Shown here: in pieces, positions 41,715 to 50,148 of the stretch
How the letters are laid out: each line of letters opens with the position of its first letter
Position numbering within the stretch: position 1 is the first letter of the stretch
NCBI RefSeq assembly: GCF_013409505.1
Contig: NZ_JACCBN010000001.1
Coordinates: 1,302,001-1,366,000, forward strand
From: Actinomycetospora corticicola
GTDB lineage: Bacteria > Actinomycetota > Actinomycetes > Mycobacteriales > Pseudonocardiaceae
Direction of reading: 5' to 3'
Length of the DNA: 64,000 bases
Translations under genes and position numbers: made by a program
The notes under the pieces: model-generated
Database searches by the model: none
Seen by the model: only the letters and a program-made list of their open reading frames with translations
Told to the model about the DNA's origin: nothing

Positions 41715-41772
41715 GCGAGCTGCACATGGCGCAGGTTCGCGGGGTCTCTCGCCTGCCTGGTGTGAGTCTCGC
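41715..41772. repeat. Intergenic inverted-repeat element, copy D (likely terminator)
   Basis: 58 bp. Left GCGAGCTGCACATGGCGCAGG, right arm ending TGTGAGTCTCGC. Follows the cbtA stop. Directly abuts the truncated gene fragment at 41776-41850. Confidence 0.7.
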
Positions 41773-41775
41773 GGT

Positions 41776-41850
41776 GGGCGCCCCGGCGCGGTCGAGCCAC
41801 TGCAGCGCCAGGTACGCGAACGGGCACGCCGGATCGACATAGGGTCGCAC
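41776..41850 (-). pseudogene. N-terminal remnant of a DsbA/thioredoxin-fold oxidoreductase
   Basis: Twenty-five codons from a GTG at 41850 read VRPYVDPACPFAYLALQWLD plus five residues. This resembles the first strand and active-site helix of DsbA-like (mycothiol-dependent) proteins, where a Phe/Tyr-x-Asp-Pro-x-Cys-Pro-Phe/Trp-Ala motif is typical. Homology stops where repeat copy D begins; nothing of the rest remains nearby. I read it as a gene truncated next to the repeat. Short, so chance similarity is possible. Confidence 0.5.
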
Positions 41851-41878
41851 CCCGCCAGCATGACCCAGGAGGCCGACG

Positions 41879-42211
41879 ATGCCCGACCAGTTCGACGTCA
41901 CCGACGTCCCCGAGCGCCACCGCTACGAGATCCGCGTCGGCGACCAGGTCGCCGGGTTCGCCGAGTACGCGCTGCGCTCCGACCGGCACGGCGACGGCGA
42001 GACGATCGCGTTCATCCACACGGAGGTCGACGACGCCTTCGCCGGGCAGGGCCTGGCGGGCCGGCTCGCCCGCGCGGCGCTCGACGACGCCCGCGCCCGG
42101 AAGCTCGCCGTCCTGCCGTTCTGTCCCTTCATCCGGGGCTGGATCGCGAAGCACCCCGACTACGTCGACCTGGTCCCGACCGGACGCCGGGAGCAGTTCG
42201 ACCTGGCCTGA
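41879..42211 (+). CDS. GNAT-like N-acetyltransferase (small, YjdJ-type)
   Basis: 110 aa, a compact single-domain member. ETIAFIHTEVDDAFAGQGLAGRLARAALDDAR holds the acetyl-CoA loop (Gln/Gly-x-Gly), followed by the VLPFCPFIRGWIAKHPDY segment conserved in the small Gcn5-like family. Substrate unknown. It lies alone, just downstream of the DsbA-like fragment on the opposite strand. Confidence 0.82.
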   Translation: MPDQFDVTDVPERHRYEIRVGDQVAGFAEYALRSDRHGDGETIAFIHTEVDDAFAGQGLAGRLARAALDDARARKLAVLPFCPFIRGWIAKHPDYVDLVPTGRREQFDLA

Positions 42212-42261
42212 CCCGAAGGCGTAGTTTCTTGCGCTCAGCACCGAGCGCAGGGAGGCGCGGC

Positions 42262-43641
42262 ATGGCCACGGACGCCGGATCCGTCCCGACGGCGGGGGCG
42301 AGTGCCGCGCTCGAGGGCCTGCCGCTCTCGCGGTGGCACCGCACGATCGTCGTGCTCGTGGGCATCGGGTCGTTCTTCGACCTCTACGAGGTGTTCCTCG
42401 GCGGGGTACTCGCGCCGATCCTGGCGCGCGAGTTCGCGCTGGACTCGGTGGGCAAGGCGGCCGTCGTCGCGAGCGGGTTCCTCGGCATGTTCGTCGGCGC
42501 CAACGTCCTCTCGGTGGTCGCCGACCGCCTCGGGCGCAAGCGCGTCTTCCTGCTCAACCTCGTGATCTACAGCCTGTTCAGCCTGCTCGCGGCGTTCTCC
42601 CCGAACATCGAGGTGTTCCTGCTCCTCCGGTTCCTCGGAGGGATCGGGCTCGGCTGCGAGTTGGTGCTGGTCGACACCTACCTCGCCGAGTTCCTGCCCG
42701 CGAAGGTCCGCGGCCGCTACATCGCCTGGGCCTACACGGTCGGCTTCCTCGGGGTACCCGTCGCGGCGCTGCTCGGCGGCAAGCTCGTCGCGGCGCAGGA
42801 GATCGCGGGGATCGACGGCTGGCGCTGGCTGCTGGTCGCCGGCGCGCTCGGGGCGCTGTTCGTGATCGTCATGCGCCGCGTCCTGCCCGAGTCGCCGCGC
42901 TGGTTGGAGTCCCGCGGCCGGTACGCGGAGGCCGAGGCGACCGTGCGGGACATCGCGACGAGGGCCGGGGCCCCGACGGCGGTCGACGACCTCCCCCCGC
43001 GCGCCGCCGCCCCGCAGCAGGGCCAGGAGCGCACCACCACCGAGGTCCTGCGGATCGCGTTCCGCGACTACCGCAACCGGACGGTGATGCTCCTGATCTT
43101 CCAGGTGCTCCAGACCGTCGGCTACTACGGGTTCGGCACCCTCGCGCCGCTGGTGCTGGTGTCCAAGGGCTTCGAGATCACCGAGTCCCTCGGCTACGCC
43201 GCCCTCAGCTTCGCCGGCTACCCGCTCGGCTCGCTGCTCTCGGTGCCCCTGGTGGAACGCTTCGAGCGCAAGTACCTGATCATCGCCTCCGCGCTCTCGA
43301 TCGCGGTGTTCGGCATCGTCTTCGCGGCGGCGGCGGCGCCCTGGCTCATCGTGCTCGCGGGCTTCCTGCTCACGACGGCGAGCAACGTCTTCTCGAACTC
43401 GTTCCACATCTACCAGGCCGAGATCTTCCCGACGGCGATCCGCTCCACCGCCTCCGGCGTCGCCTACTCGCTCTCCCGCGGCACCTCGGTGGTGCTGCCG
43501 TTCATCGCCGTCCCCCTGCTCGCGACAGCGGGCCCGGTGTGGGTCTTCGGCGGCTCGGCGGTGCTCATCGTGCTGCTCTGTCTCGACGTCGGGCTCCTCG
43601 GACCCCTCACGACCGGCCGCGCCCTGGAAGAGGTTCACTGA
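42262..43641 (+). CDS. MFS transporter (metabolite:H+ symporter-like)
   Basis: 459 aa, about twelve membrane helices. The GVVAD-type loop after helix 2 reads VVADRLGRKRVF. LPESPRWLESRGRYAEA precedes the central loop, as in sugar porters and aromatic/dicarboxylate symporters. ATG at 42262 follows GGGAGG. The second half begins with a DYRNRTV cytoplasmic link. A role in uptake of an aromatic or organic acid is plausible. The next gene starts six bases on. Confidence 0.88.
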   Translation: MATDAGSVPTAGASAALEGLPLSRWHRTIVVLVGIGSFFDLYEVFLGGVLAPILAREFALDSVGKAAVVASGFLGMFVGANVLSVVADRLGRKRVFLLNLVIYSLFSLLAAFSPNIEVFLLLRFLGGIGLGCELVLVDTYLAEFLPAKVRGRYIAWAYTVGFLGVPVAALLGGKLVAAQEIAGIDGWRWLLVAGALGALFVIVMRRVLPESPRWLESRGRYAEAEATVRDIATRAGAPTAVDDLPPRAAAPQQGQERTTTEVLRIAFRDYRNRTVMLLIFQVLQTVGYYGFGTLAPLVLVSKGFEITESLGYAALSFAGYPLGSLLSVPLVERFERKYLIIASALSIAVFGIVFAAAAAPWLIVLAGFLLTTASNVFSNSFHIYQAEIFPTAIRSTASGVAYSLSRGTSVVLPFIAVPLLATAGPVWVFGGSAVLIVLLCLDVGLLGPLTTGRALEEVH

Positions 43642-43646
43642 CCCGC

Positions 43647-44307
43647 GTGACCCCGACCCTCCCCGCCTGGCGGCGGGCCACCACCGGCGAGCAGCGCTGG
43701 CCGGTGGCCGTGGCGATCCTCGTCGTCGCGGGACTGCAGTTGACCCTTCCCGACGAGGTGGTGATCGGCTCCTCGTGGCTGCTGCCGGTCCTCGAGATCG
43801 CGGTGCTCGCGGTCCTGCTGGTCGCCAACCGGTTCGAGGCCGAGCCGGTCTGGCGGCGCCGGGTGAGCCTCGTGCTGACGGCGATGATCAGCGTGGCGAA
43901 CGGCTTCTCCGCGGTCCGGCTCGTGTACCACCTCGTCGAGGGGCGCGGCGGGGTTCGACCCCGGCACCCTGCTCGCGACCGGCGCCGCGATCTGGGCGAC
44001 CAACGTGATCGGCTTCGCCCTCTGGTACTGGCAGTTCGACCGGGGCGGCCCCTCCGTGCGGGCGTGCGGGGAGCGGTCGCTGCCCGACTTCTGGTTCCCG
44101 CAGATGCAGTCGGCCGACCTCGACCCCGAGTGGGAGCCGCACTTCGTCGACTACCTGTACGTCTCCTTCACCAACGCCACCGCCTTCAGCCCGACCGACA
44201 CCATGCCGCTGTCGCGCTGGGCCAAGCTCACGATGCTCGTGCAGTCCGCGGTCTCGCTCGCGACCGTCGCCCTGGTGGTGGCGCGGGCGGTCAACGTCCT
44301 GAAGTGA
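43647..44307 (+). pseudogene. DUF1345-like membrane protein gene split by a +1 frameshift
   Basis: From the GTG at 43647 the frame reads about 102 codons with three hydrophobic helices, up to LVYHLVEGRGG near 43950. Removal of one G from the GGGG run at 43950-43953 restores a single reading: GRGGFDPGTLLATGAAIWAT, then VIGFALWYWQFDRGG and the DUF1345-type end (FTNATAFSPTDTMPLS). So the coding region continues to 44307 in the +1 frame. Either a real frameshift or an error in a G-run. Its stop and the convergent LCP stop are back to back (TGATCA). Confidence 0.75.
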
Positions 44308-46074
44308 TCAGTTGACGCAGGGCACCGTCGGGGCGGCGGTCCCGGCGTCCTCGGAGGGCACCGCGGGGGCGGCGCTGGTCTTCGGGGCCGCGCTGCCGGG
44401 GGAGGAGCCCCCGGTGTTCGATCCGCCCGAGGTCCCCGCCGACGAACCGCTCGCCTTCGGCGCCGTCGTCGTCGCGCCGGCGTCGGAGATCGTGTCCGAG
44501 ATGTACTTCTGCACCGCCGTCGGGTCGACCTTGACCGCCTCGCCGTCCTCGGCGGTGTCGTAGGAGGCGTTCACGATCGGGATCGTGTGGAAGCCGATCG
44601 ACCCCGAGCTCACCCCCTGGACCTGCGCGGCGAGGTCGAGGACGTCGAGCTGGCGGTCGACCGTGACCGCCTTGTCCACCGCGTCGATGAGGGCGTTGCG
44701 CTTCGTCGAGTCGGTGATCGTGTCCGAGGACAGGACCGTGCGCGCCATGCTGGCGAGGAAGACCTGCTGACGGCGCGCGCGGTCGAGGTCACCGCCGGGC
44801 AGGCCGTGGCGCTGCCGGACGAAGGCCAGAGCCTGTGGCCCGGACACCGTCGTCTGCCCGGCCGGGAACTTCGCCCCGGAGAACGAGTCGTTCACGGCCT
44901 TGTTCAGGCAGACCGGAACGCCGCCCACCGCCTCGCTGATCTGCGCGAACCCGGCGAGGTTGACCGCGGCGAAGTGGGTGATGGTGAGGCCGGTGAGGCC
45001 CTCCACGGCGCCGATCGTGGTCCGCGCGCCGGCGGCCCCCGCCTGCACGGCGAGGGCGTTGCCCTGCACGCCGTCCTTGGACAGGTCCTGGCGCGCTGCG
45101 TTCGAGCCGTAGCTGTACGCCGAGTTGATCTTGTGCGTGCCGAACCCGCCCGTGACGTCGACGTAGGAGTCGCGCGGGATCGAGAACCCGGTGGCGGGAC
45201 CGCCGCCCCCGGGGATGTGCAGCACGATGATCGTGTCGGTCGAGTCGCCGCCGGAGTCGCCCGCGCCGGCGTTCAGGGAGGCCAGGACGTCCTTGGGCAA
45301 CGGGTTGCCGAACGAGTCGGTGCGTGTGTCCAGCCCCACCAGCAGGATGTTCTGGTCGGTGCCGAAGATCGACCCGAACGACGTCGAGATGACGTCCACC
45401 CGCGACAGCCCGGAGTCGAAGGTGCGCGCGGCCAGCACCGTCCCCCCGGAGAGCACGAGGACGAGCACGGAGGCGGCGGCCAGCACCAGGAGCAGCACGC
45501 GGGTGGTGGCGAACGTCCGGACGCGCTCGAGGAGCGCCACGCCGCCGGACCGTCCCGACGACGGGGCGTCCCCGACCCCGTCACGGCCGTCCGGGCCGTC
45601 GGGGAGGGGCGAGGGAGCGACGCGGGTCGGGGTCGGGGCAGGGCGTCGGCCGCCGGCGGGCGGACCGGGCGGCGGACCTGCGGGCGATCCAGGTGGCGGG
45701 CCGGACGGGCCGCGACCCCCCGGACGCGCTGCACCCGGTCGGGGCGCACCCGGTCCCGGCGAACCCGGTCCCGGCGAACCCGGTCCCGGTGCGGGTCGCG
45801 CCGAGGGGCCCGGCCCGGGCGACGGCGCTGCGGGTCGGCCGGGCGCTCCGGCGGGCGGTGGGCCGGCGGGTGACGGTCCGGCGGGCGACGGTCCGGCGGG
45901 CGACGGTCCGGCGGGCGACGGTCCGGCGGGTGACGGTCCGGCGGGTGACGGGCCGGCCGGACGCGGGGGACCGGGTCGCGGGGCACCTGCGGGCGGCGGC
46001 GCGGGCTTCGGGTCGGGGCGGGTGTCGCGGCGGCCGGGCATCCGGAATCCACCGGGGCGATCTGAATCCGCCAT
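44308..46074 (-). CDS. LCP-family (LytR-CpsA-Psr) protein with repetitive Pro-rich N-terminus
   Basis: 588 aa. The cytoplasmic N-terminus (1-195) is Pro/Ala/Gly-rich with tandem Pro-Ala-Gly-Pro-Ser units. One membrane helix (about 205-228), then the extracellular LCP domain (about 245-510) with conserved Arg/Asp in SIPRDSYVDV and FVRQRHGLPGGDLDRARRQQ. A Ser/Thr/Ala-rich tail follows. LCP proteins attach glycopolymers such as arabinogalactan to peptidoglycan. ATG at 46074 overlaps the upstream membrane-protein stop (TGATG), with an AGGAA site. Confidence 0.9.
   Translation of the reverse strand: MADSDRPGGFRMPGRRDTRPDPKPAPPPAGAPRPGPPRPAGPSPAGPSPAGPSPAGPSPAGPSPAGPSPAGPPPAGAPGRPAAPSPGPGPSARPAPGPGSPGPGSPGPGAPRPGAARPGGRGPSGPPPGSPAGPPPGPPAGGRRPAPTPTRVAPSPLPDGPDGRDGVGDAPSSGRSGGVALLERVRTFATTRVLLLVLAAASVLVLVLSGGTVLAARTFDSGLSRVDVISTSFGSIFGTDQNILLVGLDTRTDSFGNPLPKDVLASLNAGAGDSGGDSTDTIIVLHIPGGGGPATGFSIPRDSYVDVTGGFGTHKINSAYSYGSNAARQDLSKDGVQGNALAVQAGAAGARTTIGAVEGLTGLTITHFAAVNLAGFAQISEAVGGVPVCLNKAVNDSFSGAKFPAGQTTVSGPQALAFVRQRHGLPGGDLDRARRQQVFLASMARTVLSSDTITDSTKRNALIDAVDKAVTVDRQLDVLDLAAQVQGVSSGSIGFHTIPIVNASYDTAEDGEAVKVDPTAVQKYISDTISDAGATTTAPKASGSSAGTSGGSNTGGSSPGSAAPKTSAAPAVPSEDAGTAAPTVPCVN
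45856..45960. repeat. Tandem 15-bp coding repeat
   Basis: Seven 15-bp units (consensus CGACGGTCCGGCGGG on the + strand), in frame on the minus strand and encoding Pro-Ala-Gly-Pro-Ser. Five central units are nearly identical, so unit number may vary between strains. Confidence 0.85.
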
Positions 46075-46658
46075 CACGCGTTCCTCACATCGCGTACGGC
46101 GCCCAGGACGGAGAATCCGGGATTGGCCTCGCGGAATCGCAGGAATCCGAGGAGCACACTGCCGACGAGTGCGACGAGCATCCACCAGAACAATTGTGCG
46201 AGCGGCGCGAACACGCCCAGCACGAACAGGGTGGTGCTCGTCGTGTCCCCCCGGACGATCGACGCGACGACCAGCCCGAGGAAGGCGACGACGGGGGGTT
46301 GGAGGGCGGGGACGAGCACGCCGTCGACGCGGACGGCGCACACCGCGAGCAGGGACACCACGAGGTAGCCGACCGGGAAGAGCAGCCCGAGGATGCCGCC
46401 CCGCAGACCCAGCAGCCAGGCCAGCAGCGCCGTGACCACCAGCGACGCCGCGACGACGAGCGGCCACGGGAAGCCGGGCCCGACGGCGAAGCGCCCGGCC
46501 TGGCGGGGCCGGACGTCACGGGGCGGGCGCTCGGCCCCGGGGCGCCCGCCCGGGCGGGGGCCGGGACGGCTGCGGGAGGACCCGGTCGACCACCGTGACG
46601 GCGCCGACGGCCGTGGAGCCCCTCCACCGCCGGGTCGCGGATCCCAGCGGTCGGCCAC
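46074..46658 (-). CDS. Membrane protein upstream of the LCP gene (DUF6542-like)
   Basis: 194 aa from the GTG at 46658. The N-terminus (1-65) is Pro/Arg/Gly-rich and disordered. Four helices follow (about 68-90, 95-115, 120-140, 150-172), with a charged C-terminus. A TATCGT hexamer six bases before the GTG suggests leaderless transcription. It leads the operon with the LCP gene, so a wall-related role is possible. The family assignment is tentative. Confidence 0.65.
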   Translation of the reverse strand: MADRWDPRPGGGGAPRPSAPSRWSTGSSRSRPGPRPGGRPGAERPPRDVRPRQAGRFAVGPGFPWPLVVAASLVVTALLAWLLGLRGGILGLLFPVGYLVVSLLAVCAVRVDGVLVPALQPPVVAFLGLVVASIVRGDTTSTTLFVLGVFAPLAQLFWWMLVALVGSVLLGFLRFREANPGFSVLGAVRDVRNA

Positions 46659-46670
46659 GGCGCCACGATA
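46659..46670 (-). promoter_or_regulatory. Leaderless-type promoter of the membrane protein/LCP operon
   Basis: On the minus strand TATCGT (46670-46665) ends six bases before the GTG at 46658; no ribosome site is present. Confidence 0.5.
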
Positions 46671-46953
46671 GCCGAGGGCCCCGACCGGGCCTCGCCCGCC
46701 GTCGGGAAGTGTGTGCCGGAAGGCGACGCACAATCGCGGGGACAGAGGATCCGATTCCGGCGCAATTCCGGCGGGACCGCGGTGCGGCGCCACCCGACCG
46801 GGCGACGACCCCGGGCGTCGGCGGCAGGACGGACGTAGGGTCACCCACGCCGGTGATTAGGCCGTACGGAGTAACGGCGGGATCGCGCGAGTCGATACAC
46901 CCGGTACACGACTGCTCACCGTCCGTGCCCTCGGCACCACCCGGAGGACTCGC
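46671..46953. other. Divergent intergenic region before the secreted protease
   Basis: About 280 bp with no convincing ORF. It holds promoters of the leftward membrane protein and the rightward protease. A slightly AT-richer patch (GTGATTAGG near 46852 and GATACACCCGGTACAC near 46895) could hold the protease promoter or an operator, but no clear hexamers. Confidence 0.4.
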
Positions 46954-47946
46954 GTGCCCCTCATCCACCTGCTCACCCGCCGCGTCGGCGCCGCCGTGGC
47001 CCTGGCCCTCGTCGCCGTCCTGGCGCTCGCCGTCCCGGCCCTCGCGCAGACGCCCACGCCACCACCCCTGCCGTCGGGACCGGGGTCGACGAACCGGCCG
47101 ACGCCGGTCGAGGCCCGCGCCGGACAGGCGGCGAAGCAACGGATGGACGAGCGGCGCGGCCGGGCGCCGGCCAACGTCACGGCCTGGTTCGTGGATCCTG
47201 CGACCAACCAGACCGTCGTCGCCGTCGTCGGTCCCGTCACGAAGGCCGCGACCGACTTCGCCGCGGACGAGAACCCGGCCGCCGTCCGCGTGCAGCCGAT
47301 GTCCGCGCCGATCCGGCCCCTCGCGGCCGCGCCGCTGGTCGGTGGCAGTGCGATCACCACGGTGACCAGCACGACGACCTCCGGCGGCGTCACCACGCGC
47401 AGCGGTCTGCGCTGCTCGGACGGCTTCTCGGCCCGCCGGGGCACGACGACCTACCTGCTGACCGCGGGGCACTGCACGCGGAACACCTCGACCTGGTCCG
47501 GACCGAACGGGCAGGCGATCGGCCCGGTGAGCCGGACGGCGTGGCCGACCGCCGACTACGGCGTCATCCAGGTGACCAACACGGCGGCCTGGCGGGGCAG
47601 CGGGCAGGTCGCGGGCGGTCCCACGGTCACCGGTGCCACCGAGGCCCCCGTCGGGACCCGGGTGTGCCGGTCCGGCTCGACGTCGGGCTACCACTGCGGC
47701 GTGATCCAGGCGAAGAACGTCACCGTGAACTACGGCGGCGGCGTCACCGTGCAGGGCCTGACCCAGACCAGCGCGTGCGCCGAGTCCGGCGACTCCGGCG
47801 GGTCGTTCCTCGCGCCCGCGACCGCTCAGGCCCAGGGCCTGCTCTCGGGCGGCAGCGGCGACTGCACCACGGGCGGGACGAGCTACTTCCAGCCGCTGCG
47901 GCCGGTGCTGAACGCGCTGGGACTGACCCTGGTCACCGGGAGCTGA
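46954..47946 (+). CDS. Secreted S1-family serine protease (streptogrisin-like)
   Basis: 330 aa. Signal peptide with cleavage near ALA-Q (residue 31), a propeptide to about 130, then a chymotrypsin-like domain with His173 (LTAGHC), Asp201 (TADYGV) and Ser281 (ESGDSGGS). Three Cys pairs fit the disulfides of streptogrisins. Secreted and self-processed in related enzymes. GTG start behind GGAGG. Overlaps the convergent phosphorylase gene by 14 bp. Confidence 0.92.
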   Translation: MPLIHLLTRRVGAAVALALVAVLALAVPALAQTPTPPPLPSGPGSTNRPTPVEARAGQAAKQRMDERRGRAPANVTAWFVDPATNQTVVAVVGPVTKAATDFAADENPAAVRVQPMSAPIRPLAAAPLVGGSAITTVTSTTTSGGVTTRSGLRCSDGFSARRGTTTYLLTAGHCTRNTSTWSGPNGQAIGPVSRTAWPTADYGVIQVTNTAAWRGSGQVAGGPTVTGATEAPVGTRVCRSGSTSGYHCGVIQAKNVTVNYGGGVTVQGLTQTSACAESGDSGGSFLAPATAQAQGLLSGGSGDCTTGGTSYFQPLRPVLNALGLTLVTGS

Positions 47947-48694
47947 CGAGCACGTCGACGAGCGCCGCCCGGGCCTGGGCGGCGGTCGTCCACCGGCGGC
48001 TGTCCCACTGCTCGCCGGCCAGGGAGTCGCCCGCGAACAGCACCTGGGAGAACGTCACCCCGCGGAAGCGGGCCACCGCGATGAGCGCGGAGGCCTCCAT
48101 CTCGACGGTGAGGCAGTCCTCCGCGCGGCGTCGGTCGGTGCGCGTGCGGGTCTCGCGGTAGACCGCGTCGGTGGTCCACGTGCGGCCGACCGTGTGCGCG
48201 ACGTCCGCCGCGTGCAGGGCCGCGACCAGCGCCTCGACGCCGGCCGGGTCGGCCTCGACGACCCGGCCGGGCGCCAGGTAGTGGAACGAGGTGCCCTCGT
48301 CGCGCAGGGCCGAGGAGACCACCACCGCGTGCCCGAGGACGAGGTCGGGCACGAGGACCCCGGCGCCGCCGACGGCGGTGAACCGACGGCCGCCGAGCAC
48401 GATCAGCTCCTCGAGGGTCACCGCGGCCATCGGCGCACCGACGCCCGGGTGGGCCACGGCGACGACCCGGCCGTCGGGCAGCGGCACGCCGAGCACGGCG
48501 GACCGTCCGTTCTCGGAGTGCAGGGTCGCGATCTCCGGGTGCTGCTCCGCCAGCGCGGTCATCACCTCGGGGAAGAAGCACAGGACGACGTTGGGCGGCA
48601 CGTCGCCCCGCGTGCGCATGGCGCCCGGCGCGATGATGCCGTCCTGGTCGAGGTCGTCCTCGGCGAGGGGAAGGGCGAGGGGGAGGTCGCTCAC
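47933..48694 (-). CDS. Nucleoside phosphorylase-family protein
   Basis: 253 aa from the GTG at 48694, overlapping the xylulokinase stop (GTGA). PNP/UDP phosphorylase fold: [24 protein letters not shown] (substrate/phosphate region), [15 protein letters not shown], and the [19 protein letters not shown] motif, whose Glu-Met-Glu binds the ribose. It probably splits a nucleoside to base and pentose-1-phosphate, or acts as a nucleosidase. Its coupling with xylulokinase links pentose or nucleoside salvage to the polyol regulon. Confidence 0.83.
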   Translation of the reverse strand: MSDLPLALPLAEDDLDQDGIIAPGAMRTRGDVPPNVVLCFFPEVMTALAEQHPEIATLHSENGRSAVLGVPLPDGRVVAVAHPGVGAPMAAVTLEELIVLGGRRFTAVGGAGVLVPDLVLGHAVVVSSALRDEGTSFHYLAPGRVVEADPAGVEALVAALHAADVAHTVGRTWTTDAVYRETRTRTDRRRAEDCLTVEMEASALIAVARFRGVTFSQVLFAGDSLAGEQWDSRRWTTAAQARAALVDVLVSSR

Positions 48695-50100
48695 CCGGCG
48701 ATCTTCGCGTAGGCCGCCCGCACGTGGCGGGCCGCGTCGCGGTCGGCGTCGGTGGCCTCCACCACGGTGTCGCGTCCGATCCGCCAGTCCGGCTCGTCCC
48801 CGGTCAGCGCCCACGCCGCCTGCCGCGCCGCCCCCAGCGCCACGTACTCGGCCGGCGCCAGCACCTCGACGTCGAGCCCGAACACCGCCGGGGCGATCGT
48901 CGCGACCGCCCGCGACCGGCTGCCACCCCCGATCAGCAGGACGCGCGAGCCCTCGACCCCGACGTCGGCCAGCGCCTCCACCCCGGCGGCGAGACCGCAG
49001 AGCATCCCCTCGACGACGGCGCGGGCGAGGTTCTCCCGGGTGCCGTTCGCGATGGTCAGGCCGCCGACCGTGCCCGTGGCGTCCGGCCGGTCCGGGGTCC
49101 GCTCGCCCTCGAGGTAGGGCACGAGCACCAGCCCCCCGGCGCCGGGTTCCGCAGACAGGGCCAGTTCGTCGAAGCCGTCCGGGTCCACGCCGAGCAGGGT
49201 CGCGCCGACCCCGAGCACGCGCGCGGCATTGAGGGTGCACACCAACGGCAGGTAGCGGCCGCGCGCGTCGGCGAAGCCGGCCACCAGTCCCGAGGGGTCG
49301 GCGGTCGGGCGGTCGGCGGCGACGAAGACGGTGCCGGAGGTGCCGAGCGAGACGATCAGCTCGCCCGGCGCGGTGCCGATCGCGAGCGCGGCCCCCATGT
49401 TGTCGCCGGTGCCGGGGGCGACCACCGCGCCGGGGACCGGGCCGTGCTCGTGGCCCCGTCCCACCGCCTCACCCGGGGTGGCCACGCGGGGCACGTCGAG
49501 CGTCCGGCCGAAGGCGAGTTCCAGCAGGTCGGGGCGGTAGTCCTCGGTGTGCGGCGACCAGTAGCCGGTGCCCGAGGCGTCGCCCCGGTCGGTCGTCGGG
49601 TCGGCCCCGGCCCGGGCCCCGCCGCGCAGGCGCCAGGTGAGCCAGTCGTGGGGGAGCATGACCGACCGGGCCCGCTCGGCGTTCGCCGGCTCCGCCCGCG
49701 CGGTCCAGCGCAGCTTCGTCGCCGTGATGCTCGCGACCGGCACCGTGCCGACGGCGTCGGCCCACGCCCCGGGGCCGCCCAGTTCCTCGACCAGGTCGTG
49801 GGCGGCGTCGGCCGAGCGCGTGTCGTTCCACAGCAGCGCGTCGCGCACCGGCTCGCCGCGCGCGTCGCACAGCACCATCCCGTGCTGCTGGCCGGCGACG
49901 GCGATCGCGCCGACGTCGTCGGTACCGACCTCGGAGAGCGCGTCGCACAGCGCCGTCCACCACGCGCGCGGGTCGACCTCGGTGCCCTCCGGGTGGGCCC
50001 GGCGGGCCTCCCGGACGACCGACCCGTCGTCGGGATCGACGACGACGACCTTGGTGGCCTGGGTGGAGGAGTCGACCCCTGCGACGTAGGTGGTGGGCAT
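48691..50100 (-). CDS. xylB: Xylulokinase (FGGY family)
   Basis: 469 aa. FGGY kinase: N-terminal [21 protein letters not shown] phosphate loop, the [10 protein letters not shown] segment (xylulokinase signature), ending with [12 protein letters not shown] (ATP region). Phosphorylates D-xylulose to xylulose-5-phosphate, the product of arabitol oxidation by the dehydrogenase at 56128. ATG at 50100. A near-perfect 40-bp palindrome lies eight bases upstream. Confidence 0.9.
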   Translation of the reverse strand: MPTTYVAGVDSSTQATKVVVVDPDDGSVVREARRAHPEGTEVDPRAWWTALCDALSEVGTDDVGAIAVAGQQHGMVLCDARGEPVRDALLWNDTRSADAAHDLVEELGGPGAWADAVGTVPVASITATKLRWTARAEPANAERARSVMLPHDWLTWRLRGGARAGADPTTDRGDASGTGYWSPHTEDYRPDLLELAFGRTLDVPRVATPGEAVGRGHEHGPVPGAVVAPGTGDNMGAALAIGTAPGELIVSLGTSGTVFVAADRPTADPSGLVAGFADARGRYLPLVCTLNAARVLGVGATLLGVDPDGFDELALSAEPGAGGLVLVPYLEGERTPDRPDATGTVGGLTIANGTRENLARAVVEGMLCGLAAGVEALADVGVEGSRVLLIGGGSRSRAVATIAPAVFGLDVEVLAPAEYVALGAARQAAWALTGDEPDWRIGRDTVVEATDADRDAARHVRAAYAKIAG

Positions 50101-50108
50101 GCGCCCAT

Positions 50109-50148
50109 GTGAGCACTAAGTGGCGCTATAGCACCACTTTCTGCTCAC
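50109..50148. promoter_or_regulatory. Near-perfect 40-bp palindrome between xylB and the LacI gene
   Basis: Outer arms GTGAGCA/TGCTCAC, inner AAGTGG/CCACTT, and centre GCTATAGC; only three of twenty base pairs mismatch. It covers the xylB promoter region and the last codon of the LacI gene. It could be an operator for xylB or a terminator for the regulator. It does not contain the CAAGCGCTTG site. Confidence 0.7.

Noticed and set aside
41575..41901. Minus-strand open frame across cbtA end and repeat D
   Set aside because: Only 25 codons resemble a protein family; the rest translates the repeat and the antisense of cbtA. Reported as a remnant, not a gene.
45856..45960. Tandem repeats that could suggest a CRISPR-like array
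   Set aside because: The units are contiguous, 15 bp, in frame within the LCP gene and have no spacers; no cas genes.
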